From positions 1 to 64,000 of the forward strand of contig JAJEHI010000008.1 in assembly GCA_022823775.1 (NCBI GenBank): DNA of 64,000 nt, given 5' to 3'. Source of the stretch: Defluviicoccus sp. GTDB taxonomy: Bacteria; Pseudomonadota; Alphaproteobacteria; MPNO01. This document shows, piece after piece, positions 32,214-41,765 of this stretch. The translations under genes and the position numbers were made by a program. The first letter of the stretch is position 1; each line of letters opens with the position of its first letter. The notes under the pieces were generated by a model. The model was not told the DNA's origin and made no database searches. It worked only from the letters and a program-made list of their open reading frames with translations.

Positions 32214-34148
32214 ATGGCGGATCGGACCGACAGCGAGGAAGCCAGGTCGATCTCCCCGGCCGGGCCGCGGGTGCGGTGGCTGGTGATCGCGCTCGCGGCG
32301 ATTCTCGTCGTCGCGGCGATCTTCAAGTCTCTCGACCTCTATCGCAGCCTTCTCGGGTTGCAGCTCTACGATCAGCAGTTCCTTTTCCCGATGATCGGGG
32401 TGGCGCTGCTGCTTACCTTCGTCCATGTCCCGGCGAACCGGGGCAAACGCGCGGGAAAGGTGCCCTGGTACGACTGGCTGGCCGGGCTTTCCGGGCTCGC
32501 GGCCTGCCTCTATCTCGCGGTGGAGTATCCGCGGCTCGCCGACATCGTCGTCTACCAGCCGTTCGACGCGGTGCTGTGCGCGATCGTCGTGCTGTCGCTC
32601 TGCGCCGAGGGGTTGCGTCGCACCGTGGGCATGGTCCTGATGGCGGTGCTGTTCGCCTTCATCCTGTTCGGCGTCGCCGGACAGTTTGTGCCAGGCAAGC
32701 TCCAGGGGCAGACCATCGAGTTCGGCGATCTCGTCACCTACCTGACCTTCGACACCAACGCGTTGATGGGCCTGCCGACGCAGATCGTGACGACGATCGT
32801 CGTCGCCTTCCTGCTGATGGCATCGCTGATGCACCGTTCGGGCGCCGGCGAGTTCCTGAACGACGTGTCGATCGCGCTGATGGGGCGCTATCGGGGCGGG
32901 GCGGCCAAGGTCGCCATTACCGGATCCAGCCTGTTCGGCTCGATCTCCGGCTCGACGGTTTCCAACGTCATGTCGACCGGCGCGGTCACGATTCCGCTGA
33001 TGAAGCGCGGCGGCTATCGCGCCGAATCCGCGGGCGCGATCGAAGCGGTGGCCTCCACCGGCGGCCAGCTGATGCCGCCGGTGATGGGGGCGGTCGCCTT
33101 CCTGATGGCGGAGGACCTCGACGTCGAGTACCGCGTGGTCGCCATCGCCGCGCTGGTCCCTTCGTTGCTCTACTATGTGGGGCTCTTCGTCCAGGCCGAT
33201 CTCGAGGCGGCGCGCGAGGGGATATCGCGGGTCGAGGAGTCGCTGATCCCGCGGCTGTGGACCGTGCTCAAGCAGGGCTGGATCTTCCTGATCCCCTTCG
33301 CGGTGCTGATCGTCGGCCTGTTCTGGCTCAATTTCGAGCCCGACGAGGCCGCGCTCGACGCCTGCCTGGTCCTCGTCGTGCTCGGTCTCGTCTTCGGCTA
33401 CCGGGGCCGCCGCATGCGTCTCCGGGACGTGTTCTGGGCGGTGGCCGAGACCGGGGTGCTGGTGATCGACCTGGTGATGATCGGCGCCGCGGTGGGCATG
33501 ATCATCGGCATCATTTCCAAGTCCGGGCTCGGCTTCGCGCTGACCCTGGTGCTCTCGCAGATCGGCGCCGGCAATTTCGCGCTCCTGCTCGCGCTGGCCG
33601 GGGTCGTCTGCATCGTGCTCGGCATGGGGATGCCGACCATCGGGGTCTACGTGCTGGTCTCCGCGCTGGTCGCGCCGGCGATGATCGAGGTCGGGGTGAC
33701 GCCGATGGCGGCGCACATGTACGTGCTCTATTTCGGCATGCTGTCCTTCATCACGCCGCCGATCTGCATCGCCGCCTTCGCCGCGGCCAAGCTAGCCGAC
33801 AGCCACCCGATGGCGACCGGCTGGGCCGCGACCCGGTTCGGCTGGTCGGCCTTCGTGGTGCCGGTTCTTTTCGTCTTTTCGCCGAGCCTGTTGCTCGACG
33901 GCACGCTGCTCCAGCTGCTGCACGACATCCCGACCGCCATCGCCGGTGTCTGGCTGGTGACGATCGGCATCGTCGGGTACTACCGCCGACTCCTGTCCTG
34001 GCCGGTCCGGGCGTCGTTCGTCGTGGCCGGGTTCTGTCTGCTGATCCCCGCCGGGTCGTTCGAAGGCGGGTTCTGGACCGATCTCCTCGGTCTGGGCATC
34101 GCCGGATTCCTGCTGGTCCGCGAATACGCCGCGACACGGGCCGGATAA
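32214..34148 (+). CDS. TRAP transporter fused permease (DctQM), system 2
   Basis: 644 residues. The first four helices (about 20-150) correspond to DctQ; the rest is the DctM-like 12-helix domain, with GSSLFGSISGSTVSNVMSTG, STGGQLMPPVMGAVAFLMAEDL and LGMGMPTIGVYVLVSALVAP. This is the standard partner of TAXI receptors, with Na+ or H+ coupling. The C-terminus carries extra helices, usual in the group. Confidence 0.93.
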   Translation: MADRTDSEEARSISPAGPRVRWLVIALAAILVVAAIFKSLDLYRSLLGLQLYDQQFLFPMIGVALLLTFVHVPANRGKRAGKVPWYDWLAGLSGLAACLYLAVEYPRLADIVVYQPFDAVLCAIVVLSLCAEGLRRTVGMVLMAVLFAFILFGVAGQFVPGKLQGQTIEFGDLVTYLTFDTNALMGLPTQIVTTIVVAFLLMASLMHRSGAGEFLNDVSIALMGRYRGGAAKVAITGSSLFGSISGSTVSNVMSTGAVTIPLMKRGGYRAESAGAIEAVASTGGQLMPPVMGAVAFLMAEDLDVEYRVVAIAALVPSLLYYVGLFVQADLEAAREGISRVEESLIPRLWTVLKQGWIFLIPFAVLIVGLFWLNFEPDEAALDACLVLVVLGLVFGYRGRRMRLRDVFWAVAETGVLVIDLVMIGAAVGMIIGIISKSGLGFALTLVLSQIGAGNFALLLALAGVVCIVLGMGMPTIGVYVLVSALVAPAMIEVGVTPMAAHMYVLYFGMLSFITPPICIAAFAAAKLADSHPMATGWAATRFGWSAFVVPVLFVFSPSLLLDGTLLQLLHDIPTAIAGVWLVTIGIVGYYRRLLSWPVRASFVVAGFCLLIPAGSFEGGFWTDLLGLGIAGFLLVREYAATRAG

Positions 34149-34182
34149 GGCCGCGACCGGAACAGGCCGGACGGGTGCGCGC

Positions 34183-35727
34183 TTAAATCTTCCTGTCCCG
34201 CTCCCGCCAGAACTCTTCCTTGAGCACGGTCTTTTGTATCTTGCCGACGGGGGTTTTCGGGAAATCCGGGACGAACCTGACCAGGCGCGGCCGCTTGAAC
34301 CGGGCCAGGCGCCGCGCGCAGTGTTCCGCCACGAAGTCCTCGTTCAGGGACGTCCCCGGTTTGAGGGACACGTAGGCCGCCGGCACTTCGCCCCAGCGGT
34401 CGTCCGGGATGCCGAACACCGCGCATTCGTCGACACCGACGATCTCGTAAATCGCGGTCTCGATTTCCTTGGGGTAGACGTTTTCCCCGCCGGAAATGAT
34501 CATGTCCTTCGACCGGTCGACCAGCGTGATGAAACCGTCTTCGTCGACGGTCGCCAGATCGCCCGACCAGCCCCACCCGTCCCCGAGCCTGAAGAACTCC
34601 CGGGTCTGGTCGGGCTCGTTGTAATATTCCAGCATCAGATTGTCGCCGCGGCTCACCACTTCGCCGATCTCCCCGACATCGACATCCGTGCCGTCCGGGC
34701 GCACGACGCGGGTATCGACGTTGTAGGACTGCCTGCCCACGGCGCCGAGCTTGGCGGGCAGGTACCAGTGGCGCAACACCGCGATCACGCCCATTTCCGA
34801 CTGGCCGTAGATCTGCGTAAGACGCAGGTCGGGCAGCCGCGCGCGCAGCTCCTTCTGGACCCAGTCAGGCATCGGTGCGCCCGCGAAGCTGACCTTGCGC
34901 CATGTGGCGAGCCTCGCCGCGTCGAAATGCGGGTGGTTGAGCAGCATCGCCGCCTGGGTCGGCACCATGAAATTCGCGGTCATGTAGGTGCGCTCGACCA
35001 TCGCGACGAAATCGGCCGGATCCCACCTGGTCAGGAAAGTCGTAGTCGCACCCGCCAGAATGGCGGGCTGGAACATGATGTTGAGCGCCGCGACATGGAA
35101 CAGCGGCGTGACGATCCCGACGATGTCCCGCTCGTCGATCGCCTCCTCGACCATCACCGTATGCGCCGTGACATCGCGGGCCCGGTGGCTGCACAGCACC
35201 CCCTTGGGCCGCCCGGTCGTGCCGCCGGTGTAGGTCATGCAGAACGGATCGTCCTCGCTCAGCGCGATTTCCGGATAGGTGTCCGGGCGGCCGCGGACGA
35301 AGTCGTCGAACCGGACCGCATTCTTCACCGCGCCGGGGTCGCCGATGGCGACATAGGTCCCGATCCCTGGCAGGGCGTCCTGCACCGCGACGACCTTCCC
35401 GGCCAGGAACCCGTCATAGATCAGCACCTCCACGTCGGCCTTGTCGAGCACATAGGCAAGCTCGTCGGGCGCGTAGAGGACCGAGACGTTGGTCAGCACA
35501 TAGCCGGTGCGCGCGGCGCCGAAGAAGACGATGCCGTATTCCGGCAGGTTGCGGCTGAGGATGGCGATCTTGGCGCCCTTCGCGAGATCCAGACGGAGCA
35601 GCGCGTGGGCGAGCCGGTTGGCCGCCGCGTCCAGCTCGCGATAGAGCATCGTCGTCCCGCCGCACAGGATCGCGGGCTTGTCGGGGAAACGGTGCGCCGA
35701 ACGGCGCAGCATGTCGCCTGCGAGCAC
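34183..35727 (-). CDS. Class I adenylate-forming acyl-CoA ligase
   Basis: 514 residues from GTG at 35727, preceded by GGGAGGA. The P-loop is MTYTGGTTGRPKGV; A5-like motif YGQSEMGV; A7/A8 hinge WGWSGDLATVDEDGF and VDRSKDMIISGGENVYPKEIE; C-terminal catalytic Lys in PKTPVGKIQKT. It activates a carboxylic acid as acyl-AMP and then acyl-CoA. It forms a minus-strand unit with the SDR gene 33 nt upstream. Substrate chain length is unknown; a medium or aryl acid is possible. Confidence 0.92.
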   Translation of the reverse strand: MLAGDMLRRSAHRFPDKPAILCGGTTMLYRELDAAANRLAHALLRLDLAKGAKIAILSRNLPEYGIVFFGAARTGYVLTNVSVLYAPDELAYVLDKADVEVLIYDGFLAGKVVAVQDALPGIGTYVAIGDPGAVKNAVRFDDFVRGRPDTYPEIALSEDDPFCMTYTGGTTGRPKGVLCSHRARDVTAHTVMVEEAIDERDIVGIVTPLFHVAALNIMFQPAILAGATTTFLTRWDPADFVAMVERTYMTANFMVPTQAAMLLNHPHFDAARLATWRKVSFAGAPMPDWVQKELRARLPDLRLTQIYGQSEMGVIAVLRHWYLPAKLGAVGRQSYNVDTRVVRPDGTDVDVGEIGEVVSRGDNLMLEYYNEPDQTREFFRLGDGWGWSGDLATVDEDGFITLVDRSKDMIISGGENVYPKEIETAIYEIVGVDECAVFGIPDDRWGEVPAAYVSLKPGTSLNEDFVAEHCARRLARFKRPRLVRFVPDFPKTPVGKIQKTVLKEEFWRERDRKI

Positions 35728-35760
35728 GGAATCCTCCCGGAGTCGCTGTTGCCGGCCGGC

Positions 35761-36543
35761 CTAGAACAGGCCTCGGATCAGACCGCCGTCGACGGCCAGG
35801 TTCTGCGCGGTGATGTAGCCCGCGTGCCGGGAACACAGAAACGCGCATGCGGGTCCGAAATCCTCCGCCAGCCCCAGCCGGCCGGCGGGGATCGACGCGG
35901 CCATGCGCGCGCGGACCGCCGCCTCGTCCACCCCGTCCTTCTCCATGCGCGCCCTGAACACCCGCCGAAGGGCGCCGGTGTCGATCAGCCCCGGAAGCAG
36001 GTTGTTGACCGTCACCCCCCTGTCGGCGACCTCCCGCGCCAGGGTCGACATCGCGCCGTGCAGGCCGGCGCGCACGGCATTGGCGAGCGCCATGTTGGGG
36101 TAGGGCTCCTTGGCGGCGAAAGACGTGATGTTGACGATGCGACCGAAACCGCGCCCGGTCATGCCCGGCAGCAGCGTCCGGGCGATCTCCAGATGCCCCA
36201 GCATGTTGACCTCGAGCGCCGCGAGCCAGGCATCGGTCGAATGCTCGGCGAACTCCCCCGTCGGAGGGCCGCCCGCGTTGGTCACCAGGATCGAGACCGG
36301 CTCTCCCAGCAGGGCGGCCGCGTCTTCGACCAGGCGGCCTCGGTCGGCCGCGACCGACAGATCGGCGCGAACGTATACCGCCCGCCCGCCAATCGACTTG
36401 GCGGCCGCTGCGCCGGCGGCGGGATCGCGGCCGACCGCGGCGACCGCGACGCCTTCGTTCGCCAGCGCCCGGGCGCATGACAGGCCCAACCCTTGGGTGC
36501 CCCCCAGCACGATCGCCCGTTCACCGGAAATTCCCAGGTCCAC
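35761..36543 (-). CDS. SDR-family protein with altered Tyr/Lys
   Basis: 260 residues from GTG at 36543, with AGGAGGAGG a few nt upstream, which decides the start. Rossmann motif LGGTQGLG, TNAGG, and N113 and S141 of the tetrad are kept, but the Tyr and Lys positions hold A154 and R158 (NMALANAVRAG). This A/S-N-x-x-R variant is known from a subgroup of SDRs often annotated as FabG-like; NAD(P)-dependent activity is uncertain. Co-directional with the CoA ligase. Confidence 0.82.
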   Translation of the reverse strand: MDLGISGERAIVLGGTQGLGLSCARALANEGVAVAAVGRDPAAGAAAAKSIGGRAVYVRADLSVAADRGRLVEDAAALLGEPVSILVTNAGGPPTGEFAEHSTDAWLAALEVNMLGHLEIARTLLPGMTGRGFGRIVNITSFAAKEPYPNMALANAVRAGLHGAMSTLAREVADRGVTVNNLLPGLIDTGALRRVFRARMEKDGVDEAAVRARMAASIPAGRLGLAEDFGPACAFLCSRHAGYITAQNLAVDGGLIRGLF

Positions 36544-36779
36544 CTGCCTCCTCCTGATGCCGTGCGCGGACCCCCGTGCCGGGACGGGCCCCGCGATGTC
36601 GGCGTCGAGCGTCCCGCAGGTTTCTACGGCAAAGCCGCCGACCGTGCACGCATGGCGAAGCGCCGGGGACCGGCGTTCCGGAAGCCCGGCGATTCCGCCG
36701 CTTGCGGTTCGCGGCGTTTCGACCTCAAGATCGGGCCCGCATGTCAGATGTGCGACGCAGTCGATTGGAGAGCGCGCGG

Positions 36780-37994
36780 ATGACTTCGGGCGACACGATG
36801 GCCGGCCGCCCCGATGGCGAAGCGCTGATCGCGGCCGCGCGGGCGCTCTCGCCGACCGTCCGGGACGACGCCGAGAGCGCGGAAAACGCGCGCAGGCTAA
36901 CGCCGCGCGTGTATGCCGCGATGAGGGATGCCGGTTTCCTGCGAATCTTGCTTCCGCGCCGGTTCGGCGGGTACGAGCTCGACCTCGAGACCGCGATAAA
37001 CGTGATCCTCGAATTGTCCGCGGCGTGCGGATCCACCGGCTGGGTCGCGAGCTGTGGGATTTCGCACCAGTGGATGGTCGCCCAGTTCCCGCTGGCCTGC
37101 CAGGAAGAGATCTGGGCCGACGGTCCGGACAAGCTGGTCGTGACCTCGTTCCCGGCGACCGGCAGCTGCCGGCGGGTCGACGGCGGCTTCCGGATCGATG
37201 GGACCTGGCGCTATGCCAGCGGCGTCGACTACGCCGATGTCGCCCTGCTCGGCGTCGCGCTCCCCCCGGCACGAGATGGCGACGAGGCGCTCCCCGGTTT
37301 CGTCGTCGTCCCGATGTCGGAGTGCGGAATCGCCGAGGATTGGGACACGATGGGGCTCGCGGCCACCGGCAGCCACGCGGTGGTCGCCGACGACGTGTTC
37401 GTGCCGGTTCATCGGAGCCTGCCGGCGGAGATATTCGTTTCGACCGACGCGCCCGGCCAGACTGCCTTCGAGACCAATCTCGGGCGGTACCCCGTTTTTT
37501 CGCTCGGCGCCCACGGGCTGTCGGCGACTGCGGTCGGATGTCTCCAGGGCGGGCTGGACCGGTTCGTCGCGCTGTCGGCCGACTGGCAGGTCCGCGGCAG
37601 CGGGGTCGGCGCCGGTGCCAGGGTGGCGGAGTTCCCCGCCGTCCAGAAGCGGGTCGGGCAGGCCGCGATGGCCCTCAAGGCGGCCAAGGCGTTGATGTTC
37701 TCGCAAATCGAGGACACGCGGCGCGCCGTCATCGATCGGGGCGCGTTGTTGGATCGAGACGAGCGGCTGGAGAACCGGGTCGTCCAGGCCTATGTCGTGC
37801 AACTCGCCCTGCAGGGGCTCGACGCCTTGTGGGGCGCGACCGGCGCGGCCGGCATTCATCGCGCCGAACCGGTCCAGCGGGCGTGGCGCGACGCGTATGC
37901 GGTTTCCCACCACGCGTTCTTCAACTGGGATGTCCACGCGGCGATGTACGGCCAGGCGCGGCTCGGCATCGAACCGCGCGGCGCGCCCTATTGA
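36780..37994 (+). CDS. Acyl-CoA-dehydrogenase-fold flavoprotein, group D monooxygenase-like, copy 1
   Basis: 404 residues; TTGGAG before the ATG. The pattern matches the oxygenase component of two-component flavin monooxygenases (HsaA, HpaB/C2-like): LSPTVRDDAESAENARRLTP, RRFGGYELD, ACGSTGWVAS, DGTWRYASGVDYADV and the GLAATGSHAVV loop. The acyl-CoA dehydrogenase catalytic Glu is not evident, favouring monooxygenation with reduced FMN or FAD supplied by a separate reductase. No reductase gene is adjacent. Divergent from the SDR gene. Confidence 0.82.
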   Translation: MTSGDTMAGRPDGEALIAAARALSPTVRDDAESAENARRLTPRVYAAMRDAGFLRILLPRRFGGYELDLETAINVILELSAACGSTGWVASCGISHQWMVAQFPLACQEEIWADGPDKLVVTSFPATGSCRRVDGGFRIDGTWRYASGVDYADVALLGVALPPARDGDEALPGFVVVPMSECGIAEDWDTMGLAATGSHAVVADDVFVPVHRSLPAEIFVSTDAPGQTAFETNLGRYPVFSLGAHGLSATAVGCLQGGLDRFVALSADWQVRGSGVGAGARVAEFPAVQKRVGQAAMALKAAKALMFSQIEDTRRAVIDRGALLDRDERLENRVVQAYVVQLALQGLDALWGATGAAGIHRAEPVQRAWRDAYAVSHHAFFNWDVHAAMYGQARLGIEPRGAPY

Positions 37995-38081
37995 CCGCGC
38001 GCGTCTCCGGGCGCAGCGTGCGGCTCCCGGGTTCGCGCGGGACGCGCCCGGAACCGGCACGGCAACCGGGAGAGGACGGCG

Positions 38082-39167
38082 ATGGAAATCAGGGCCGCAG
38101 TGTTTCGCGATACCAGTCTCAAACCCTCCATCGAGACGCTGGAGATGTCGGAACCGGGCGCCGACGAGGTCTTGGTCAAGCTGACCGCGACCGGCGTCTG
38201 CCATACGGACCTGAAGACCGCCCAGACGCCCGGCCGCTCGCCCCGGCCGGTGGTTCTGGGACACGAGGGCGCGGGCGTCGTCGAGGCGGTGGGCTCGGGC
38301 GTTACCGACCTGGAGCCGGGCGATCACGTCGTGATGAGCTTTACCTGGTGCGGAGGTTGCCCGAGTTGCCAGAGCGCCAGGCCGGCCTATTGCTACAACA
38401 CCGACCACTTCGCCTGCACCCGTCCCGACGGGAGCCATTATCTGCACGGCGCCGACGGCCCGGTACATGGCGATTTTTTCAATCAGTCTTCCTTCGCCAC
38501 CCATGCGCTGGGGCGCCGGCGGGGCGTGGTCAAGGTGCGCAAGGATGCGCCCCTGAACATCCTGGGTCCGCTCGGTTGCGGCATTCAGACCGGCGCGGGC
38601 GCGGTGCTGAACGTGTTCCGGATGAAGCCCGGACAGACGCTGGCCGTCTTCGGCGCCGGGTCTCTCGGCCTTTCCGCGGTGATGGCGGCCCGGATCGCCG
38701 GCGCCAAGGAGGTGGTTGCCGTCGACCTCCATCCCAACCGGCTGCAACTCGCGGCTGAGCTGGGCGCCGACCACGCGATCCGCGCCGATGGCGGGCCTGT
38801 GCACGAGCGGATTCGCGACCTGATCCCCCACGGCGTCGATTTCGCGCTGGATACCACTACCATCGGCCCGGCGATGCTGGACGCGATCGCCAGTCTGGCG
38901 CCCCACGGCACGTTCGGATTCGTGGCGCCGACGGAAAGCGGGGAGCTGACCGTCCCGCTCCGGCCGCTGATGATGAACCGCAGGGTTCTCGGCATCATGG
39001 AGGGAAACAGCAACCCGAACGTCTTCATCCCCCAGCTGGTCGATTTCCACATGCGGGGCGTATTTCCGTTCGACCGGCTGGTCAGGTTCTACCCGTTCGA
39101 CGAGATCGAGCAGGCGTTCCACGACAGCGAGGAGGGCACGACGGTCAAGCCGGTCCTCGAGATGTGA
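38082..39167 (+). CDS. Zinc-dependent alcohol dehydrogenase (aryl-alcohol/class III-like)
   Basis: 361 residues. Catalytic zinc ligands: Cys in TGVCHTDLK, the GHEGAGVVEAVG His-Glu, and a later Cys in LGPLGCGIQTGAGAV. Structural zinc lobe: CGGCPSCQSARPAYC (C-x2-C-x2-C-x7-C). NAD site: VFGAGSLGLSA. It resembles benzyl-alcohol dehydrogenases such as XylB. It could turn an aryl or alkyl alcohol to the aldehyde. It is convergent with the Baeyer-Villiger-type gene, 18 nt between stops. Confidence 0.92.
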   Translation: MEIRAAVFRDTSLKPSIETLEMSEPGADEVLVKLTATGVCHTDLKTAQTPGRSPRPVVLGHEGAGVVEAVGSGVTDLEPGDHVVMSFTWCGGCPSCQSARPAYCYNTDHFACTRPDGSHYLHGADGPVHGDFFNQSSFATHALGRRRGVVKVRKDAPLNILGPLGCGIQTGAGAVLNVFRMKPGQTLAVFGAGSLGLSAVMAARIAGAKEVVAVDLHPNRLQLAAELGADHAIRADGGPVHERIRDLIPHGVDFALDTTTIGPAMLDAIASLAPHGTFGFVAPTESGELTVPLRPLMMNRRVLGIMEGNSNPNVFIPQLVDFHMRGVFPFDRLVRFYPFDEIEQAFHDSEEGTTVKPVLEM

Positions 39168-39185
39168 CCGGCCGGGGACCCCGCT

Positions 39186-40787
39186 TCAGGCCGGGGTCAG
39201 TTCGAACCCTTCGTAGCCGGCCGCCGCGACGGCGGCGCATTTTTCCATGTAGGACGGCATTCCGCCGATATAGGGCATGAAGACCCGCGGCTTGCCCGGC
39301 ACGTTGGCGCCGAGATACCAGGAGCTGCAGGTATAGCGCAGCGTCCGGGACGCGACTTCGTTGCCGTGCTCCACCCATGACTCCTGCGCTTCGAGATGCG
39401 GTTCGATCTCGCGGATGTCGTTCTCGCGCAGGAAGCCGATGCACCCGGCGATCCACTCCACGTGGTGTTCGATGGTCGGCATCATGTTCGACAGGACGGA
39501 GGGGCTCCCGGGACCGGTAATGGCGAACAGGTTGGGGAAGCCGCTGGACATCAGGCCGAGATACATGCGGGGCCCGGCCTCCCACGCCTTCGTGAGCGCC
39601 ATGCCGCTCCTGCCGCGGATGTCGATGCGGGAGAGCGCCCCGGTCATGGCGTCGAAGCCGGTCGCGAGCACGAGGTCGTCAAACCTGAATTCTCTGCCCG
39701 CGGCCGTGAGCCCGTCCACCGCGATCCGGCCGATTCCTTCTTCGCCCAGCGGCACCAGTTCGACGTTGGGGCGATTGTAGGTGGCGTAATAGTCGTCACC
39801 GAGGCTGAGCCGCTTGCAGCCGATCGTGTGACGGGGCAGCAGCTTCTCCGCCGTTTCGGGATCGTCGACGATCTCGCGGATCTTGTCCCGGACGAACGCC
39901 TGCGCCCGCACATTGGCCTGTTCGTCGATCCCGAAATCGATGTACGAGTTGAGGAAGCCGATCCCGCCCTGGTTCCACGCGCGGCCGAGCGTCTCGCGGC
40001 ATTCCTCCTCCGACACGGAGAGCGCCGACTCCCGGCCGGTCGGCACCGCGAACCCGCCGAACGTCTTCCTGGCGGCGGCCCGGAGCTCGGGATAGCGCGC
40101 CTTTATGTCCCGCTGTTCCCCGGCATCCAGCGGCCGGTTGTTCGCTGGAATGACGTAGGTGGCGGTCCGTTGAAATACCGTGACATGGGAGGCCTGCCTG
40201 GCGATTTCCGGGATCGCCTGCACCGCCGAGGAGCCGGTGCCTATGACGCCGACCCGCCGGCCGGTGAAATCGACCGGCTCGTGCGGCCAGTGCCCGGTGT
40301 GGAACACCCGGCCCTCGAAATCGTCGAGCCCCTCGAAATCGGGCCTGTTCGCCGCCGACAGGCAGCCGGTCGCCATGATGCAGTAGCTCGCCAGGAACGT
40401 CTCGCCGGTGTCCGTCTCGACCCGCCAGACGGCTCCTGTCTCGTCATAGACCGCCGAGGCGACGCGGGTGTTCAATTGGATGTCGGGCCAGAGGTCGAAC
40501 CGGTCGGCCACATGATTGGCGTAGCGCAGGATCTCGGACTGCGCGGGGTAGCGCTCCGTCCATTCCCATTCCTGCGAGAGCCCGTCGTCGAACTGGTAGC
40601 AATAGAACATGCTTTCGACGTCGCAGCGGGCGCCGGGATAGCGGTTCCAGTACCAGGTTCCTCCGACGCCGGACGCCGCGTCGAGCGCCCGCGCGGCAAA
40701 TCCCATGCCCCTCAGCTTGTGCAGCATGTAGAGCCCGGCGAACCCCGCGCCGACGATCAGCGCGTCGAGTCTGGTCGCGTCAGCCAT
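39186..40787 (-). CDS. Flavin-containing monooxygenase, Baeyer-Villiger (cyclohexanone monooxygenase) type
   Basis: 533 residues. FAD motif GAGFAGL (13-19), the BVMO GGTWYWNRYPGARCD segment, the fingerprint FEGRVFHTGHWP, and the NADPH motif GVIGTGSSAVQ. These enzymes insert oxygen next to a ketone, giving an ester or lactone. The gene lies 15 nt downstream of the PuuD-like hydrolase on the same strand. With the nearby alcohol dehydrogenase, this suggests an alcohol to ketone to ester sequence; substrates are unknown. Confidence 0.9.
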   Translation of the reverse strand: MADATRLDALIVGAGFAGLYMLHKLRGMGFAARALDAASGVGGTWYWNRYPGARCDVESMFYCYQFDDGLSQEWEWTERYPAQSEILRYANHVADRFDLWPDIQLNTRVASAVYDETGAVWRVETDTGETFLASYCIMATGCLSAANRPDFEGLDDFEGRVFHTGHWPHEPVDFTGRRVGVIGTGSSAVQAIPEIARQASHVTVFQRTATYVIPANNRPLDAGEQRDIKARYPELRAAARKTFGGFAVPTGRESALSVSEEECRETLGRAWNQGGIGFLNSYIDFGIDEQANVRAQAFVRDKIREIVDDPETAEKLLPRHTIGCKRLSLGDDYYATYNRPNVELVPLGEEGIGRIAVDGLTAAGREFRFDDLVLATGFDAMTGALSRIDIRGRSGMALTKAWEAGPRMYLGLMSSGFPNLFAITGPGSPSVLSNMMPTIEHHVEWIAGCIGFLRENDIREIEPHLEAQESWVEHGNEVASRTLRYTCSSWYLGANVPGKPRVFMPYIGGMPSYMEKCAAVAAAGYEGFELTPA

Positions 40788-40802
40788 GGCAAACGACCCT
40801 CT

Positions 40803-41582
40803 TCACGAAGCTTGTCGCGCCCGGGCGCCTTCGCCGACCGCCTCGCCGAAGGCGCGGAACAGGGCGCGGTTGACCGGGTTGGTTTGCGGATCGTGCTCGG
40901 CGTGCCACTGCACGCCCAGCGCGAAGCCGGACGCGCCGGCGATCCGGATGGCCTCGATGGTGCCGTCCTCCGCCACCCCCTCGACCACGACGCGGTCCCC
41001 CGCCTCCAGAATGCCCTGGCCGTGGAGCGAGTTGACGCGAACGGTCGCCCGTCCGAACAATCGCGCGAAGACGCCGCCGGGAACCAGGCGGACCTCGTGG
41101 CGATCCGCGAAAACGACCTCCTGGTCGGGATGGATCTCCCCGTTTTCCAGCCGGATCGCCCTGTGGTTCATGCGTCCGGGCAAGTCGCGGATTTCCGGAT
41201 GCAGGGTACTGCCGAAGGCGACGCCCATCTCCTGGATGCCGCGGCAGAGCCCCAGGATCGGGACGCCCCGCTCGACACAGGCCTCCGTCACCCGCAGCGC
41301 CACCGCATCCCGGTTCTCGTCGTAGGGTTCGTGGCTTGGATGCGGTTCGACGTTGAAATGCGCCGGGTGGACGTTGGAGCGCCCGCCCGTCAGCATGATT
41401 CCGTCCACCGCGTCCAGCAGGGACCCGATATCCGTGATGTCCGGCGCGCCCGCGAACATTACCGGCAAGGCATCGGCGACATCCGCCACGGCGCGAAGGT
41501 TCTTTTCTCCCACCAGCTGCGCGGGGTAGCGATCGTTGACGAGATGTCCGTGTCCGATGACGCCGACCAATGGCTTGGGCAT
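40803..41582 (-). CDS. PuuD-like class I glutamine amidotransferase/gamma-glutamyl hydrolase
   Basis: 259 residues. Cys nucleophile in ILGLCRGIQEMG, followed by the His-x-Glu in VQWHAEHDP; MLTGGRSNVHP fits the peptidase C26 group (gamma-glutamyl-GABA hydrolase). It removes a gamma-glutamyl group from an amine or amino acid. It precedes the BVMO gene on the same strand. No polyamine pathway genes are visible, so PuuD function itself is not supported. Confidence 0.88.
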   Translation of the reverse strand: MPKPLVGVIGHGHLVNDRYPAQLVGEKNLRAVADVADALPVMFAGAPDITDIGSLLDAVDGIMLTGGRSNVHPAHFNVEPHPSHEPYDENRDAVALRVTEACVERGVPILGLCRGIQEMGVAFGSTLHPEIRDLPGRMNHRAIRLENGEIHPDQEVVFADRHEVRLVPGGVFARLFGRATVRVNSLHGQGILEAGDRVVVEGVAEDGTIEAIRIAGASGFALGVQWHAEHDPQTNPVNRALFRAFGEAVGEGARARQAS

Positions 41583-41765
41583 GGTTTTGCTCGCGTCTCC
41601 CCGGAAACCGTCCGCGTTGGCAGTTCGTAAAACGCCAAGCCCGCCGTGTCCAGATCGCGGCGTTCAGGCGGGTTCTCCGACACGGGGCCCGGCGCCGGAG
41701 CGCCGCGCCCGATTGCACCGGCCGGTATCCCATGCCAGCCTTGAGCGGCAGACGCGGGGGCGTTC

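Noticed and set aside
40803-41582. GMP synthase or other biosynthetic amidotransferase subunit
   Set aside because: The Cys-His-Glu context fits peptidase C26 (PuuD-like) and no synthetase domain or neighbour is present.
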